A stretch of DNA of 64,000 nucleotides from Dermatemys mawii (lineage: Eukaryota; Chordata; Testudines; Dermatemydidae). A model generated the notes under the pieces. That model was given only the letters and a program-made list of their open reading frames with translations, was not told the DNA's origin and searched no databases. The translations under genes were made by a program, and so were the position numbers. Of this stretch, positions 25,245 through 37,483 are shown one piece after another. Location: NCBI GenBank assembly GCA_007922305.1, contig ML677373.1:11210127-11274126 (forward strand), read 5' to 3'. Position 1 is the stretch's first letter; every line of letters begins with the position of its first letter.

Positions 25245-25425
25245 TGTGCAAAGATATAGGCCCTTTCACCTACAGGTCTCAAAGGGAGTTGCAAAGGAGG
25301 GGTAGTGTCATCATGAAACTGAGGGGAAAAGTGACTCACACCAGCGAGTCAGTGGCAGAAGTAAGGAAAATAGGCTGCCTCGGGTCTCTTAACCACAAGC
25401 TCGAACTACCAAGTCAGAGCAAACC
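25245..25425 (-). mobile_element. MIR-like SINE relic
   Basis: Motifs catgaaactgaggggaaaag and gagtcagtggcagaagtaag are a diverged reverse-strand MIR core. Confidence 0.5.
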
Positions 25426-26029
25426 TGCAAAAATAAGCAACTATACTTGTTGAGTGTCACTGTCAGGTTTGAGGAATAACTCAGGCAGTGAAGACGATGG
25501 CTATTTAAAGTTTATTGGTATGTATTTATGCATTTCTTAACAGGCCTGCATCTATGCTGAATCCTTTCCCCTGCCCTTTCCATTCAATTCTCTGCCTTTA
25601 GATTGTGAGCTAGGCAGAGCAGGGCTGGTACCTTATTTTTTCCCTATTTGGAAAGAGCTTAGCACATTGCACCCTTGGAAATAAATAACACTGATAAATA
25701 GAGGGCCTGATCCTGGGCCCATTGATGTCAGTGGGAGCTTTGCTGCTGGTTTCAGCAAGAGCAGGCCTACAGGACAGGAAATCCAAGATCACTCAGCAAG
25801 GATAAGCACACAGAGAGGCTAGATACACAACCACATAGCAACAGAAATAGATCCAGCTGCATTGTGCAGTGAAGCTGCCTGCTGTATCAGCAAACACACT
25901 CAAACAGCCCACAGGGAAATGCCCAGTGCCTGCCACCATGCAGGCATTTCTGATCAGTCACAAAGCACCTCCAGACAGCCATGTGCACAGGGTCCATGTA
26001 CATTTCCACCCTCTCATCCCTGTGCTCAG

Positions 26030-26452
26030 GCTAGTCAAAGCGAGAGGCCCCCACCTTCTCCAGCTGTTTCACCTTCACCTTTATTTATAGTGCACTTGTG
26101 CAGTCCCAATTCCCCCAACAACAATCACCTCACACACCCTTCCCAGAGTCTTCTGGCCCTTGAGGCATGGCTTCCTGTCCCCTGCCCAGTAAGGAGGCAG
26201 AGAAACTACCCTCCTGTCTCCTCCCAGGCCAGCCCAGACTGAGGTGTTCCCAGGGCTTTTATAGCCCTCTCAGTCCTCAGCCCAGCTGTCCCAACTTGGC
26301 TCTGCTTATTGCTCTGAGCTAGCCCTCCTTAGGGCTTACAGCTGGGCTCCCTGCTGAGTGCCTAGGCCTCTCCACCTGGTCTCCCTGCCAGGGAGCAGAG
26401 CGCAACCAGCATTTTAGCAGGGCCTTAAAGGGTTGATCCCTGCCCTGCCACA
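26030..26452 (-). mobile_element. LTR of a retroelement, minus strand
   Basis: On the minus strand the block starts TGTGGCAGGG at 26452, has a TATAAAA box at 26263-26257 and AATAAA at 26085-26080, in the right order for an LTR. Just upstream on that strand is a purine-rich agtgaaggggcca, like a polypurine tract. The far end and duplications are not resolved. Confidence 0.65.
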
Positions 26453-26924
26453 TGGCCCCTTCACTATACGGGAGTAGATTGTGGGTGGGTTCGTTTCCCA
26501 TTGAAAGATGATGAGGTTACTCGGAGCCAGGGGATTTTCTGGAGCACTGTGTTTGCCGCAAAGTCCTGCTTACCTGGAAGAGAGGAACACAAACTCCAGC
26601 TAAGGCCCCACTGAATCCAGCCCTGTTGCAAGGACCAGTTCCCTCCTGTCTCTCCTCCTCGGTCTATGTCCCTTTGATTCCAACACACCCTGTCTGCTCC
26701 TCTGTCCTGCCTGTGCCCTGTATTTTATAATGGTCAGACTTGAACAAAAACCACATGCTTCAGGGTATAAACCCGACTCGTCTTTAAATGAAAGAAACTT
26801 TCCCTGGATCATAATTGGCTGGTGCAGGGGCTGGTACACAGGCTTGCTCAGGTATTGGGAGAGAATGGAACAGAGCACCCTGGTAGGAGACAGTGGGTCA
26901 GTGGCAGCTGTACTATGTACTCAA

Positions 26925-27130
26925 GGGATCGGGCATCTGTTTGTGGCTCTACACTGGCCTACTGTGTGGCCATGAGCAAGTCACCCCCCATGCCTCAGTT
27001 TCCCCTCCCACCCATTGTGTGTTTTGTCTCTTTGGACTGTAAGTTCTTCAGAGCAAGGGCTCTCTCTTACTATGCACATGTGCAGTGCTTAACAGCACAT
27101 CTGGTACTCAGCTAGTGTGCACTCCCATAG
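26925..27130 (+). mobile_element. MIR-like SINE relic with L2-like tail
   Basis: gtggccatgagcaagtcacc, atgcctcagtttcccctccc and the tail ggactgtaagttcttcagag..gtgcagtgcttaacagc are in MIR order. Confidence 0.75.
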
Positions 27131-27315
27131 TAGCTGAGCACCTCGCAATCTTTAGTGGATTTATCCTCCCAACATCCCTGCAAGGTAGGGCAGGGCAGTT
27201 ATTTCACAGAGAGGGTAAATGACTTGCCTCCGGTCACATAGGACGTCTGTGGCGGAGCAAGGAATGGGACTCTTGTGTCCTAGGCTGGTGACCTAACAAC
27301 TGGACCATCCTTTTT
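27131..27315 (-). mobile_element. MIR-like SINE relic
   Basis: gagcacctcgcaatcttta, cagagagggtaaatgacttg, and aacaactggaccatcc follow a reverse-strand MIR. The left phrase recurs at 34822, so both belong to one subfamily. Confidence 0.75.
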
Positions 27316-27644
27316 CTCTGAATCTTCCTTCAGGACAGGAAGGTTCCAGTCTTGGCTGGGGTCCCCAGGCACTACTAGAATATAACAATAATAAAGCTGT
27401 TTGGCTAAGTTATCCCTAGACTGTGGGAATAAAAGTTGTGTGGTTACTAGTATTTAAATAATTGACAGTTTCCTTTGCTGGGGAACCTCCTGCATGAGGA
27501 AACACAATATCTTCATCTCACGCATCATCCTCCCCTGAGAAACCAGAGGCTTCTGCACTTAACATTAATATTATTTAACTATATGCTTAACTCTTAAGAG
27601 TGCAAGAGCTGAATCTAACTTGGGACCCAGCTGTGCCTTGGACA

Positions 27645-27697
27645 ACCATAGGTGCTGGAACTAGGGTTGCTGGGGGTACTGCCACGCCGCCTGGCTT
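27645..27697 (+). mobile_element. Repeat fragment cut by an assembly gap
   Basis: aggtgctggaactagggttg followed by ctgggggtactgcc resembles the start of a short repeat common in turtles. It runs directly into the gap. Confidence 0.4.
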
Positions 27698-27707
27698 NNN
27701 NNNNNNN
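27698..27707. other. Assembly gap (10 N)
   Basis: Ten N bases in CYGB intron 1. The round number suggests a gap of unknown true size. Confidence 1.
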
Positions 27708-28168
27708 GCTAGGTGCATGAGAAAGGGTGACAGAACTGTATTCAACAGCTCTCAATGTAACCACAACAGATTTTGCCCTGCATAGTAGATGTTTCCATTG
27801 ATGGTGTATTTGTAGATCACAATTTATTCTTATTTCTGTAAAGCATCAGTCTATAGTGCTTAGGGTTATTAATAACACAAACTGAAACCTTGCAAAGTGA
27901 AGCACATATACATTACACACATCCTCACAATATACGCACACAGGCAGTACCCACCACAGTGCAGATAGACTGGGAGTTTTGAAGACACCACCGAGAAAAA
28001 GGTGCCAGCTTCCATTGCAAGTCAATGCGGTGGGCGGCCTAACTCCCTTCAGGACCTTGGAAATCCTGTGCAAACTCACTTCTCATAGAAACACACACAA
28101 TGAATGCAAATATACTCAGTGCACATGACAGACACAATGAATGCAAACACATGCACACAGTTTACATA

Positions 28169-28192
28169 GAACACACACACACACACACACAA
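28169..28192. repeat. CA microsatellite
   Basis: An (AC)n run in CYGB intron 1. Other dinucleotide runs occur at 19911-19934 (GA), 25199-25217 (GT), 39485-39506 (AC) and 52337-52360 (AC). Confidence 0.9.
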
Positions 28193-29234
28193 ACCGTGCC
28201 ACACACAGTGGCACAGTTCCTAGGTGCCATCACCTTGCATGTAGAAGATACACACACACAGGCGCTCCATGCTTGTGGGGCTACGGCTCAAAGGCTGGAG
28301 CCCGCTGGATACCCCTTCAAACACTTTGGTGGAAAACCGGCTTCTTTCATTAGTTCTGTGCAACAAAAGAGCAAATCAAAGATCACGTCCAATTTGAAAG
28401 GCACACCCAGCAACAGAGCTGTCAAAACCATTGCACGATGTACCGTCGCCTACTGAAGCAGGTAGTAGTTGTGTGTGTCCGGCCCTGGCATTCCTTCACT
28501 AACTTTCCATAGTTCAGCGCCCCGTCTCTGACCTTGCAGGGAGACTTCTCCCAAATATTCACAGCTCTAGTTTTAACTTCTCAACCTCTGAACAGCTTCC
28601 TCCCCATGGATTATACACCTTTCTCTCTCCTCCCCCGCACAAACCAGGGCAGTGGAAAGAGGAGTTAGTACACATGGGGAATCAGGTCCTATTGTTTCCA
28701 TAGGCGTTCTGTTTGAGCCAGTCCATCAGGGTTTGCCCCCGCCCCTTGTAAAGGGCATTGAGCATGAAACGCGCTCGGTGAGTGTTAGGCTTGTTCGCAT
28801 TATTAGGCGTCTGGGATTTAAATACCAGGCAGCTTTAGTAATGAGCGGATGTGGTCAGGAGGCTTATGAAAACACAAGCAAGGTTACATGGTTGTTTTTT
28901 TCTCCTGGTTTAACAAGTGTGTTTACGGGACCTGCTTTGGGAAAGGCCTTTCAGAACAGGGTAAGCCAGAAAACAGCAAAACACCAACTCGGGATGGTTT
29001 TACCTTGAATGCCCCAGTGCATCCAGCAGTGATCGCTGTGGATGTTAGTCAGCAGCAGGGAGTCTCCCTAGGCCAGCACTTTGCACAGTGTGGCTTGTGG
29101 GATACCTGCTGGCCTCATGCTACTGGTGGCCTCCATCTCCACTGCTGACCAGTATCGAAAGATATTTAAGTACGTTTTTAGCGGTCATTTTTCCTTGTGT
29201 GGGACTGTCTTGGGGATGTTATACGGTGGCAAAC

Positions 29235-29400
29235 AGGAGTGGGGGTCAATGTGATGGCTAATGGGAGGAGAGTGGGTGTCAGTGATGGCCAGTGGGAGGG
29301 ACGGTGATCTGCATGATGTGGAATGATAAGGGAGGAGGTCTCAATGATGGCCAGTGAGAGAAGTGGTTTGTGAGAAGGTGACTGGGGGGAGGCCTCCATG
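29235..29400. repeat. Degenerate minisatellite
   Basis: Imperfect units around the phrase gtcagtgatggccagtggga, seen three times (near 29251, 29278 and 29341) at uneven spacing of about 30-60 bases. Confidence 0.55.
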
Positions 29401-29454
29401 AGACACTCTTTCTATTAGTTGTGACTCCACTTTTATTATCAATCCAGTTTTTTT

Positions 29455-29725
29455 TATCTGTATTACATCAGTGCCTAGACAGAGACTGCAACTGAGATCT
29501 GGTCCCCCTTGTGTTAGGCGCTGTACACCCACAGAATAAGAGATGTGTCCTGCCTCAGTAGAGTAGCTAAGTAGACAAGACATAAGGTTGGGAGGGGAAA
29601 CAAAGTCATAGAGAGGTGTAGTCATGTGCCCAATATCACACAAGAGGACAGTGACCCAGCAGGGAGCAGAGCACAGGCCCCCTGACTGCCAGCCCAATGT
29701 GCTCTCCAGTAGACCCCCTACCCTC
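29455..29725 (-). mobile_element. MIR/L2-like relic
   Basis: gtgttaggcgctgtacaccc followed by catgtgcccaatatcacaca and gcagagcacaggcccc is a reverse-strand tail plus core. Confidence 0.65.
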
Positions 29726-30551
29726 ACAGTCACGTGTAACATTTCTGTTTTACGTTGCCACCCTGAGACTATGCAGCCAAATAATTCATATTCAATTTAA
29801 CTGTCAACCAATCAGCTTCATTTCAAAACAAGTGCCCACTAGGGAAGAAGAACACAGGACATTTTAAAGTTGGATGCTTCTCTTCTTCCTTCCCCATCCC
29901 CTTTGCGACCTTTGATATAACGATTTACTTTTAACTCTGATCTACTGTCTATGAAAGTTTCCCCTGCTGCAAAACTCCTTTAAGAGACATTCTGATGAAG
30001 CAGCACAATTGTGAGAACCCCCCAGAGACTATTTCTCAGATTCACACATTTGCCGCAAAAGGACAGTTCAGCAGCAGCAGCGTTAAGAAATGAAATGTTA
30101 AAGATAACTATTGATCAGCGTGTAACTCGTCCTTAACTGAACTGATCTGTGCCAGCCCACGAGAATCCCTCATTTAGAACAGGGTACGTGGGCCACCTTC
30201 TCGGCTCCGTTTCATGGGGGTGCTGGGCTGTCGCTGCTCTCGGTGTCTATAAATGCACGGAACATCTTTGTTGTGGGCTACAAAGTGCTTCTCTCTGTCG
30301 AGCTACAAGGCTCGTTAAAATCACGGAACAGTAAGGACATCCCTTGTGGATGTGGCAGAAGCTAGGAGTTTCAGACATTTGGTAGTGAGGGGCAATGTTG
30401 ATAAAACAGCATACTTCTCCCAACCTTCAAAATGCAGGTGGCCTGAAAAAGACACTCTTCCTAGGCCGAACCATCGACCTCGGCTGACGTTTTAGGGTTA
30501 AACATGCAGCCCAGGAATGTGGGTAACTGTCCAGGGTCCTTGGGCACCAAA

Positions 30552-30632
30552 CTGGCTAGTCTCTAAGGTGCCACAAGTATTCCTTGTTTTCTTTACGGAT
30601 ATGGACTAACACAGCTGCTAATCTTAAACCTG
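30552..30632 (-). mobile_element. Fragment of a gtgccacaag-type interspersed repeat
   Basis: tagtctctaaggtgccacaa and later acggatatggactaacacag are the reverse strand of a repeat I know as abundant in turtles. The same family forms the foldback at 59773-59881. Confidence 0.75.
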
Positions 30633-33600
30633 TCTTGATATGTTGCCTATCCTGGGGGGTTTGAAAAGTCCTGATGGATATCTAGTACTTGTGTGCTCCT
30701 GATGATCTGCGACCCAATGCTAAATGTGAGGGACCCTCTGAGCATTTATTGCAGCAGATGTGGTTTGGGGATGTCAAGAATTCAGAGACAATCGCGATTG
30801 TCAAAGGGCAAACCTCGGTCCCTTGCAGGCAGTTGTGTGCCTTGTGAGAAATGCAAGTCTGAGCAAGGACAGAACCATCATCTGGCAACTACAGCATGTG
30901 CACTCTTATGAGGCACTAGCAGGATGTGAGATCAACCTCACGAGCAATTGCCTCAGGTCTAAAACCGCTTAGCAGGGCGCGAGAGAAGAGTTACACACGG
31001 AGCCTCGCATGCATGCCACCAACATTAACACAGAGCGAGTGACAGGCATGATGTATGTCTGCTGCATTGCAAAGGGGATGGATCGGCAACACTCTCCTCG
31101 CTGCTCAGAGACTTCTAGCCTGCTTCAGAGAAAGGCCAGCTGCCTGCTCGCCCACTGCACCTTGCCAGCTGTGCCATGTGATGCTAGCGAGGGGCTGTCA
31201 CTGAACTAGTCAAAGGCCCCCCCTTGGGCACTCAGCAGACAGGTATGCGGGAACCAGCTGCTGCATCCCACATGCTTTAAACCTCCAGAGCCATAAGAGA
31301 GTCCAGGCACTGCCCCTGGGCTCAGCACCCACTCCCCACTCTTCCCCCCATAGTTTAAACACATCGTCTCCCAGAAGTCCACCTGTGCGGGTGCCCTGGG
31401 CCCACGGTTAGCTCTGCAAGGTGTTAAATGTAACACACAGACAGACTTTAAGGCACCCCTGCTCTTTCCACAAAATGCACCGATCTAAACAAAAATCACA
31501 ACACCTGCACACATGGCCCTGTCTCCAGTTTTTCACCGTCCCAGAGCATTCTTTGGGCGGGGGTTAGAGTCTTCCAGGGGTGGCCCTGTTCACAGAGAGC
31601 GAGAGGACTGAACAACTGGAAATGCACAAGTAATAATATTAAACTGTGCCAGCTGAAACCATAGCTCCAGCGAGACGTTTGGAAACAAGAATATGGGTTT
31701 CTTAGCAAGAGGCCAGATCACTGATGCCCGGAACTGAAGTAATTGCTATAATGGCTTTTGCAAGAAGACACCGCAGGAGCTGTGTGCCTCCAAGAAAACC
31801 AAAATAGATACTGTCAGAATGAAGAGCTTGCAGAGCACTGAGTGGAAAGTTAGATTTATGCATCAAGGGGATGTTTGGGTCTCTGGCAATACCCACAGCT
31901 TTAATGAAGACAGAGCGAAGCCGAGGCCCATTATGCAGTGTAGCCGGATGTGCTGCCCGTGGTGGCAAAATGACTATACATGACCAGGTTTCACATTGTG
32001 AGGCTGGTAATTACTTCAGAGCACAGCGGTGGCCTCTGCTCTTTGAGGCGAGCCTCTTAGAAAGCCTCTGATCAATCAAAGCCAGAGCTGTTGAAATCTA
32101 GACAACAACATTACTAAGGACAGGCGGCTGTCTGCAGAAGGTCAACAGTGCGGTGTGGTGCCGAGGAAGGGATGGAAGCAGCCCATCAGTTGCTAGGTGT
32201 TCCTTATTTGACTGCCCTTGGGGGAATGGCAGAAACCATGAACAGACAAAGCGGGAGGGAGGGGGAAAACCCACCCCACCGGATTTTGCTTTTCACAGAG
32301 TCGGAGATGTTTGAAACAGGGAGGACTGGCGAGGTCATCCCAGCTACTCCCTTCCCTTCCCCAGCCGGGGGCGGGGGGGATATTTTATCAGGCTTTCCCT
32401 GATCCACTTTAAAACACCCGACCTCTTCTCTTGGGAGTCTAGTCCCAGGGCTGCTTCGTAAAGTATTGCTGGAAGCGCCGGCAAGCCCCACTTTGGCACC
32501 TGAGCCTATCCAATGGATCTTCGTTTGAGTATTGGCCTTTGGGTCACTTTCTCTGACAATGTCCTCGCCTTCCCTCTGAGGAGTTGTCCTTTCTCATGTT
32601 CAGTTCTGCGTCCCTCTTCTCATTTGGTGCGTTTCTGCAAAGTCTGGAATGGGCTAAGGATGCTCAATGCCTCATGGTAGCAGCCAGCAAGATGAAGCCC
32701 TTTGCTGCGATCTGCGCATGCATGTTTAGTGGGGTGAAGTCAGTCTCCAAAGAGGCATCTTCCTCTGAAACTCACAGCAGCAGCAGCTTCTGACCAGGCC
32801 ATACTAATTTGCTGCCATGTATAAAGGGGAAGTGTTGAGGATGATGAACTATTGCTTTGAACAGGAACTGTTCCGTAATTTACTCTATGTGCCATCTCCT
32901 GAGTCACATGGCATTGTTTCCGCTCCTTGATCGGATGATCCACGAAGCCCTTTCAAGAGGGCCATCGGAGTGCTCCTGGTGCAGATACAACTTGGCACCT
33001 GCATTCAAGGGAGACTCCATATTTGTGGCTGCTCCTGGATCTTAAGATTGGCCTTTTCTGGCCACTGCAATCAGAATGGACCAGGAGGACAGAGGAGGTC
33101 TTTCAAATTGTCCCCTTGCTGGGCCTGATCCCCAGTGCTAATGAGAGCCTTCTGCAATGGGAGTAGAGGGTTCTCAGTACCCCACAAGATAGGGCCACTT
33201 TGACAGTGCTGCTCCTGAGTCCTGAGACTGGCAAGGCAGAGGGAGACGTGTTGGTACCTCCCCAGTGAGTGGCAGACTAACAGTAAGTTAGCTTTTAGCT
33301 TCAGCTTTTGCAGCTGCCTTGTCCTTAGAGCAACTCAGTGAGCCCCATAGCATGTCCCCTTCCCACAGCTGGCACCACTCATGGTGTTTCGACACATCCA
33401 GCCTGTGTTTTGTTGGGAGTGACGTCTAGGGAAGAGCAGTTAAAAATATTTGCACAGCCAAACAAGATAGCCGGTGCATATCTTCCCTAAGAGCACAGCC
33501 TGAAGGGAATCTGTTGTATTTTATTATGTATTCCCACTACTGATTAGTTATTGTAATCGTTTGATGATATGCCACATGGTTTCCAATGGTGGTAAGTGAC

Positions 33601-33899
33601 AACTAAGAGTGTGTGGTCAGTGTTTTTTTTTCAGGATTGAAGAAGGTTCTCTTTGGGTATCTAAGTGGTCCTTTCCAGGATGCAGTCTACTTCTCTGGTG
33701 GAGTGTCCTTGTTTATTGAAGGCAGTTTTAAGTGTGTTTAGGTGGGTATCCTGCATTTTCTCTTTGGAGCAAATTCTATGGTATGAATGCCTGGCTGTAG
33801 ATAACAGATTTTTTGGTGGGCCAGTGTGGTTGTCTGGGACAGCAAGGGAGAAAACACCCAGGGGCCTGTAGGAAACTTTAACAAATGTCTTCTAATGCT

Positions 33900-34010
33900 C
33901 AGTGCTTATGGGGCTCTTTATATGTGTAGATCTCAAAGCACTTTACAGAGGAGGGGATACTATTGTCCCCATTTTATAACTGGGGAAACTGAAGCAGAGG
34001 CACTGGAAAG
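33900..34010 (-). mobile_element. MIR-like SINE relic
   Basis: gatctcaaagcactttacag and ccattttataactggggaaa then ctgaagcagagg, reverse-strand MIR, truncated. Confidence 0.65.
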
Positions 34011-34079
34011 GGTGGGGGTGGGCAGGGGCCATGGTCCTCTCACTTTTTATTGGCGATAAGGGCCAGTGATGTGGGAGGG

Positions 34080-34545
34080 GTGGAGGGGAGTGAGCAGGGG
34101 GTGTGATCTTGGGGGGAAGGGCTGGCGCGGGAGCAGGACGTCAGGGGAAAAGGTGGTGCAGAGGCAGGGGATGAGCAGGTGCAAGGGTGGGGGGCAGGGT
34201 CTTAAGTTCCCTCTAAGCTGTGTGGCCACGCGGCAGCCTATCAAGGGCCGTGCAGGTGCTCAGGGCTGTGGCAGGGAGAGGTGCATCTCCTGCAGCCCCA
34301 AACCTTGTGCGGCAGGGAGAGGTGCCTCCCCTGACCCCAGCCCCAGATGGACCTGTTGCGGTGGGGGGAGGTGCCCTGCCCCAGCCCTGGGCTGCTGTGG
34401 GGAGAGAGGACTGGGGGAGTCCTCTCTCCCTGCCGCGGCCCCAGGGAAGCCTAGACCCAAACCCCTCATCCCAGGTCCCACCCCAGAGCCCTCACTCCCC
34501 TGAACTCCAACCCTCTGCCCCATCTCTGAGCCCTCTCCCACACTT
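34080..34545. repeat. G-rich patch and degenerate minisatellite
   Basis: 34080-34200 is very G-rich on the plus strand. From about 34260, units around gcggcagggagaggtgc recur three or four times at about 40-60 base spacing, followed by C-rich sequence. No gene or CpG-island promoter signal is evident. Confidence 0.6.
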
Positions 34546-34814
34546 CTGTGCCTGCTGGGTTGGTACCTCAGATTAATACAATGACACGTGCTATATCTTC
34601 AGGGGTGTGTTTTGCAGGCTGTTGACACAAATGTGGATAAATCAGATACTCAGTCAAATTCACAGCAAGGCATTTGGAGGTCATTTTTTAAGGTCAAGGA
34701 TAGAATATGAACTAAAGACCACAAAATTGTCCCGCCTCAACTAGGTAGCCCTAAAGGGCCAGGCTCTGATAACTGTTTCCATTGAGTAGCAGGGAAGACA
34801 GGCACCCATCATCA

Positions 34815-35130
34815 CAGTGTCTGAGCACCTCGCAATCTTTCATGTATTCATCCTTGCAGCACCCCTGGGAGGGACAGCAACATTATGCCTAGTATACTGT
34901 TGGGAATCTGAGGCACAGAGAGCCAGAATTACCTCGCTAAGGAAGCAAAATGAGGATTTACAGCTAAGTCCTGTTGAATTACATAGGCACTTTTTGTAAG
35001 CCCCACTACGTTCCTAAATACCTTAGTAAACCCAGCCCCTGCCCAAAGTCTGTGACAAAGCAAAGGACTTGAGCCGGGCTCGCCATAGTCGTAGGCTATC
35101 ATCCCGGTCACTGGACCATCCTTTCTCCAC
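34815..35130 (-). mobile_element. MIR-like SINE relic, interrupted
   Basis: tgagcacctcgcaatctttc, gggaatctgaggcacagaga, then after about 100 unrelated bases ggacttgagccgggctcgcc and gtcactggaccatcc. The core seems split by an insertion near 34960-35030. Confidence 0.6.
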
Positions 35131-36034
35131 TATCTCTCACTGCAAGTTGCCCCACTGATTACAGCATGGCTACATTCTACTCTGTGTGAGTAGGGGTATC
35201 AGAATGTAGCTCAGAGCTGTAACAAATTCATGGATTCAAGAAAACATGCCTTTCCCTAGAAGAACGGGAAATGGCATGAAAAAACTCTCCCACTGGTAAA
35301 CAAGTGAATTTTGCAATTACTGGAAGGGGAAGCGTCTTCTAAGCACTTTACTCAATCAAAGATTTTATAGAAAATTCACGCTTCCTCCAACATATTTCAG
35401 ATTCCAAACAAATGAGAACAAGGAGCAGATTCCCAATGCCTGCAGCCATCTTGCGCTTTAATTATTTCCTTTGGTTCTGCTGCTGATAAAGGTCATGCAC
35501 CTAAAATGGTTAACGTGGAAGAAGGAAAAAAATGACACTTAGGACATCCTGTCCATTTTGTCCAGATGTAGCTCATACAATACAAATTAGGGGGTGCGGA
35601 ATCAAATCACTTACAAGGAATTTAATGAAATCGGTATTCAGGCAGCTGTTTTGCATCAATAGTAATTTTGCATATGCAACAGTAAATATTACATTGGTAA
35701 TGATCTTGGCTGAATCAGAAAACAATTCCAGATACTAAGAGGTTTGAACTACAGGAAAAGATGCAACAGATAGAAAAAAAAATCCCTATTCATCAGAATG
35801 TATTATTTTTTCTCTTCCTCCACCCCCTGCTTTTCTTTGTCCTTTATCAAAATGATAAATTAAACTTTTAAATTAATTAACAACTACTGATGAACTGCTT
35901 TTTTAAAACGTTTCTTGAGATTCAAGTGACTTTTTATTTAATATGCCTTTTTTGAATTTAACACTAGTGTTTTTCTTCTGGATATAGGCCAAAAGTTTCA
36001 GTTTTAAATGCCCAGTTTTATTCACCCAGAAATA

Positions 36035-36125
36035 AGGATGGTCCGGTGCTTAAGGTACTAGCCTGCAATTCAGGAGACCTGACTTTAATTCCCTGTCTTG
36101 TCATAGACTTCCTGTATGAGTCATG
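36035..36125 (+). mobile_element. MIR-like SINE 5' part
   Basis: gatggtccggtgcttaaggt, actagcctgcaattcagga and gactttaattccctgtct match the tRNA-like head of MIR. Confidence 0.6.
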
Positions 36126-36127
36126 TA

Positions 36128-36310
36128 GGCCATTTCTACACTGTGGTAGCACAGTAGCATATATGCGTCCAACATTGATGGAAAGGGTTTTGCCATTGAT
36201 GTAGTTAATCCACCTTTCTGAGATTTGGTAGCTAGGTCAATGTTAAAATTCTTCCATCCACTTAGCTGCATCTACAGTGGGGGTTAAGTTGATCTTTTTC
36301 TATCCTTGCC
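36128..36310. mobile_element. MITE-like relic
   Basis: From tagg-ccatttctacactg to tacagtgggggttaagttgat. It has the ctacact/acagtg end motif of short Harbinger-like repeats. Diverged. Confidence 0.4.
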
Positions 36311-36510
36311 TTTGCTGGAGGGAAAGTTCTGATTTCCTAGTCATAATACACATAGTGGTGGTTCCTTTCTACCCCCTTAGCTTCTTTCCCAGACACCATT
36401 TTTTAATTCAGTGCAAGTAATGCTTCCCAAGTCCCTAAGAGCAGAAGCCAAATGCAGGACATCTGCCTGCTCTCAAACATAAATGCCTCAAGCCTCTTAT
36501 CACAGGCTTA

Positions 36511-37483
36511 GGGTACGTCTACAGTATGAAATTATATCAAATTTATAGAAGTTGATTTTTCTGAACGGATTGTATACATTCGATTGTGTGTGTCCCCATT
36601 AAACGCATCAAGTAGGCAGAGTGCATTCACAGTACCGAAGCTACCATCGACTCTCGGAGCAGTGCACTGTGGGTAGCTATCCCATAGTTCCCGCAGCCTC
36701 CGCCACCCATTGGAATTCTGGGTTTAGCTCCCAGTGCATGATGGGGCAAAACCATTCTCATGGATTTTCTTGGGTGCATCTCGTCAGTCACCCCCCACAA
36801 TTGCAAGCAGCTCACAGTAGAAGCGGCAAATATGGGGTTGTGACCCAGAGTGCCCATTTACTTCCCTGACTTTTGGGTAGGCGTTTCTGAGCTCCTTGAT
36901 TTTTACACAACACTGCTCTGTGTCTCTGGAGTAGCCTCTTTCCATCATGGCCCTGGAGACTTTAGCATACGTATTTGCATTTCTTTTTTTGGAACATAGT
37001 TCTGTCGTAACTGATTCGTCTCCCCATACTGCAATGAGATCCAGAACCTCCCATTTAGACCATGCTGGAGCTCATCTGCGAATCCGGAACTGCATGGTTT
37101 CCTGTGATGGTGGGCTCTGCACGGTCACCTGTGCTGATGAGCTCGCCACAGTGGCCAAACGGGAAATTAAATTCAAAAGTTCCCATGGCTTTTATTGCCT
37201 ACCTAGCTAGTGCATCAGAGTTGAAAGTGTTGTCCAGAGCGGTCACAATGGAGCATTCTGGGATAGCTCCTGGAGGCCAATAATGTCGAACTGCGTCCAC
37301 AGTACCTCTAATCCAGAACTGGATGTCGATTTTAGCGCTACTCCACTTGCCAAGGTGGAGTACAGAAACCAGATTTAAGAGCCCTTTAAGTAAAAAAAAC
37401 TGGTTTGGTCGTGTGGACAAAATCAGTTTTATTTCGAATTAACTCGGCTAATTCCGAAATAATCGCATACTGTAGACCAGCCC
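36511..37483. mobile_element. PIF/Harbinger-type non-autonomous DNA transposon
   Basis: A 973-bp element with terminal inverted repeats: GGGTACGTCTACAGTATG at the left, and a right end whose complement begins GGGCTGGTCTACAGTATG. It is flanked by TTA on both sides (36508-36510 and 37484-37486), the usual Harbinger duplication. Internal frames are short and show no transposase I recognise. Confidence 0.85.
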
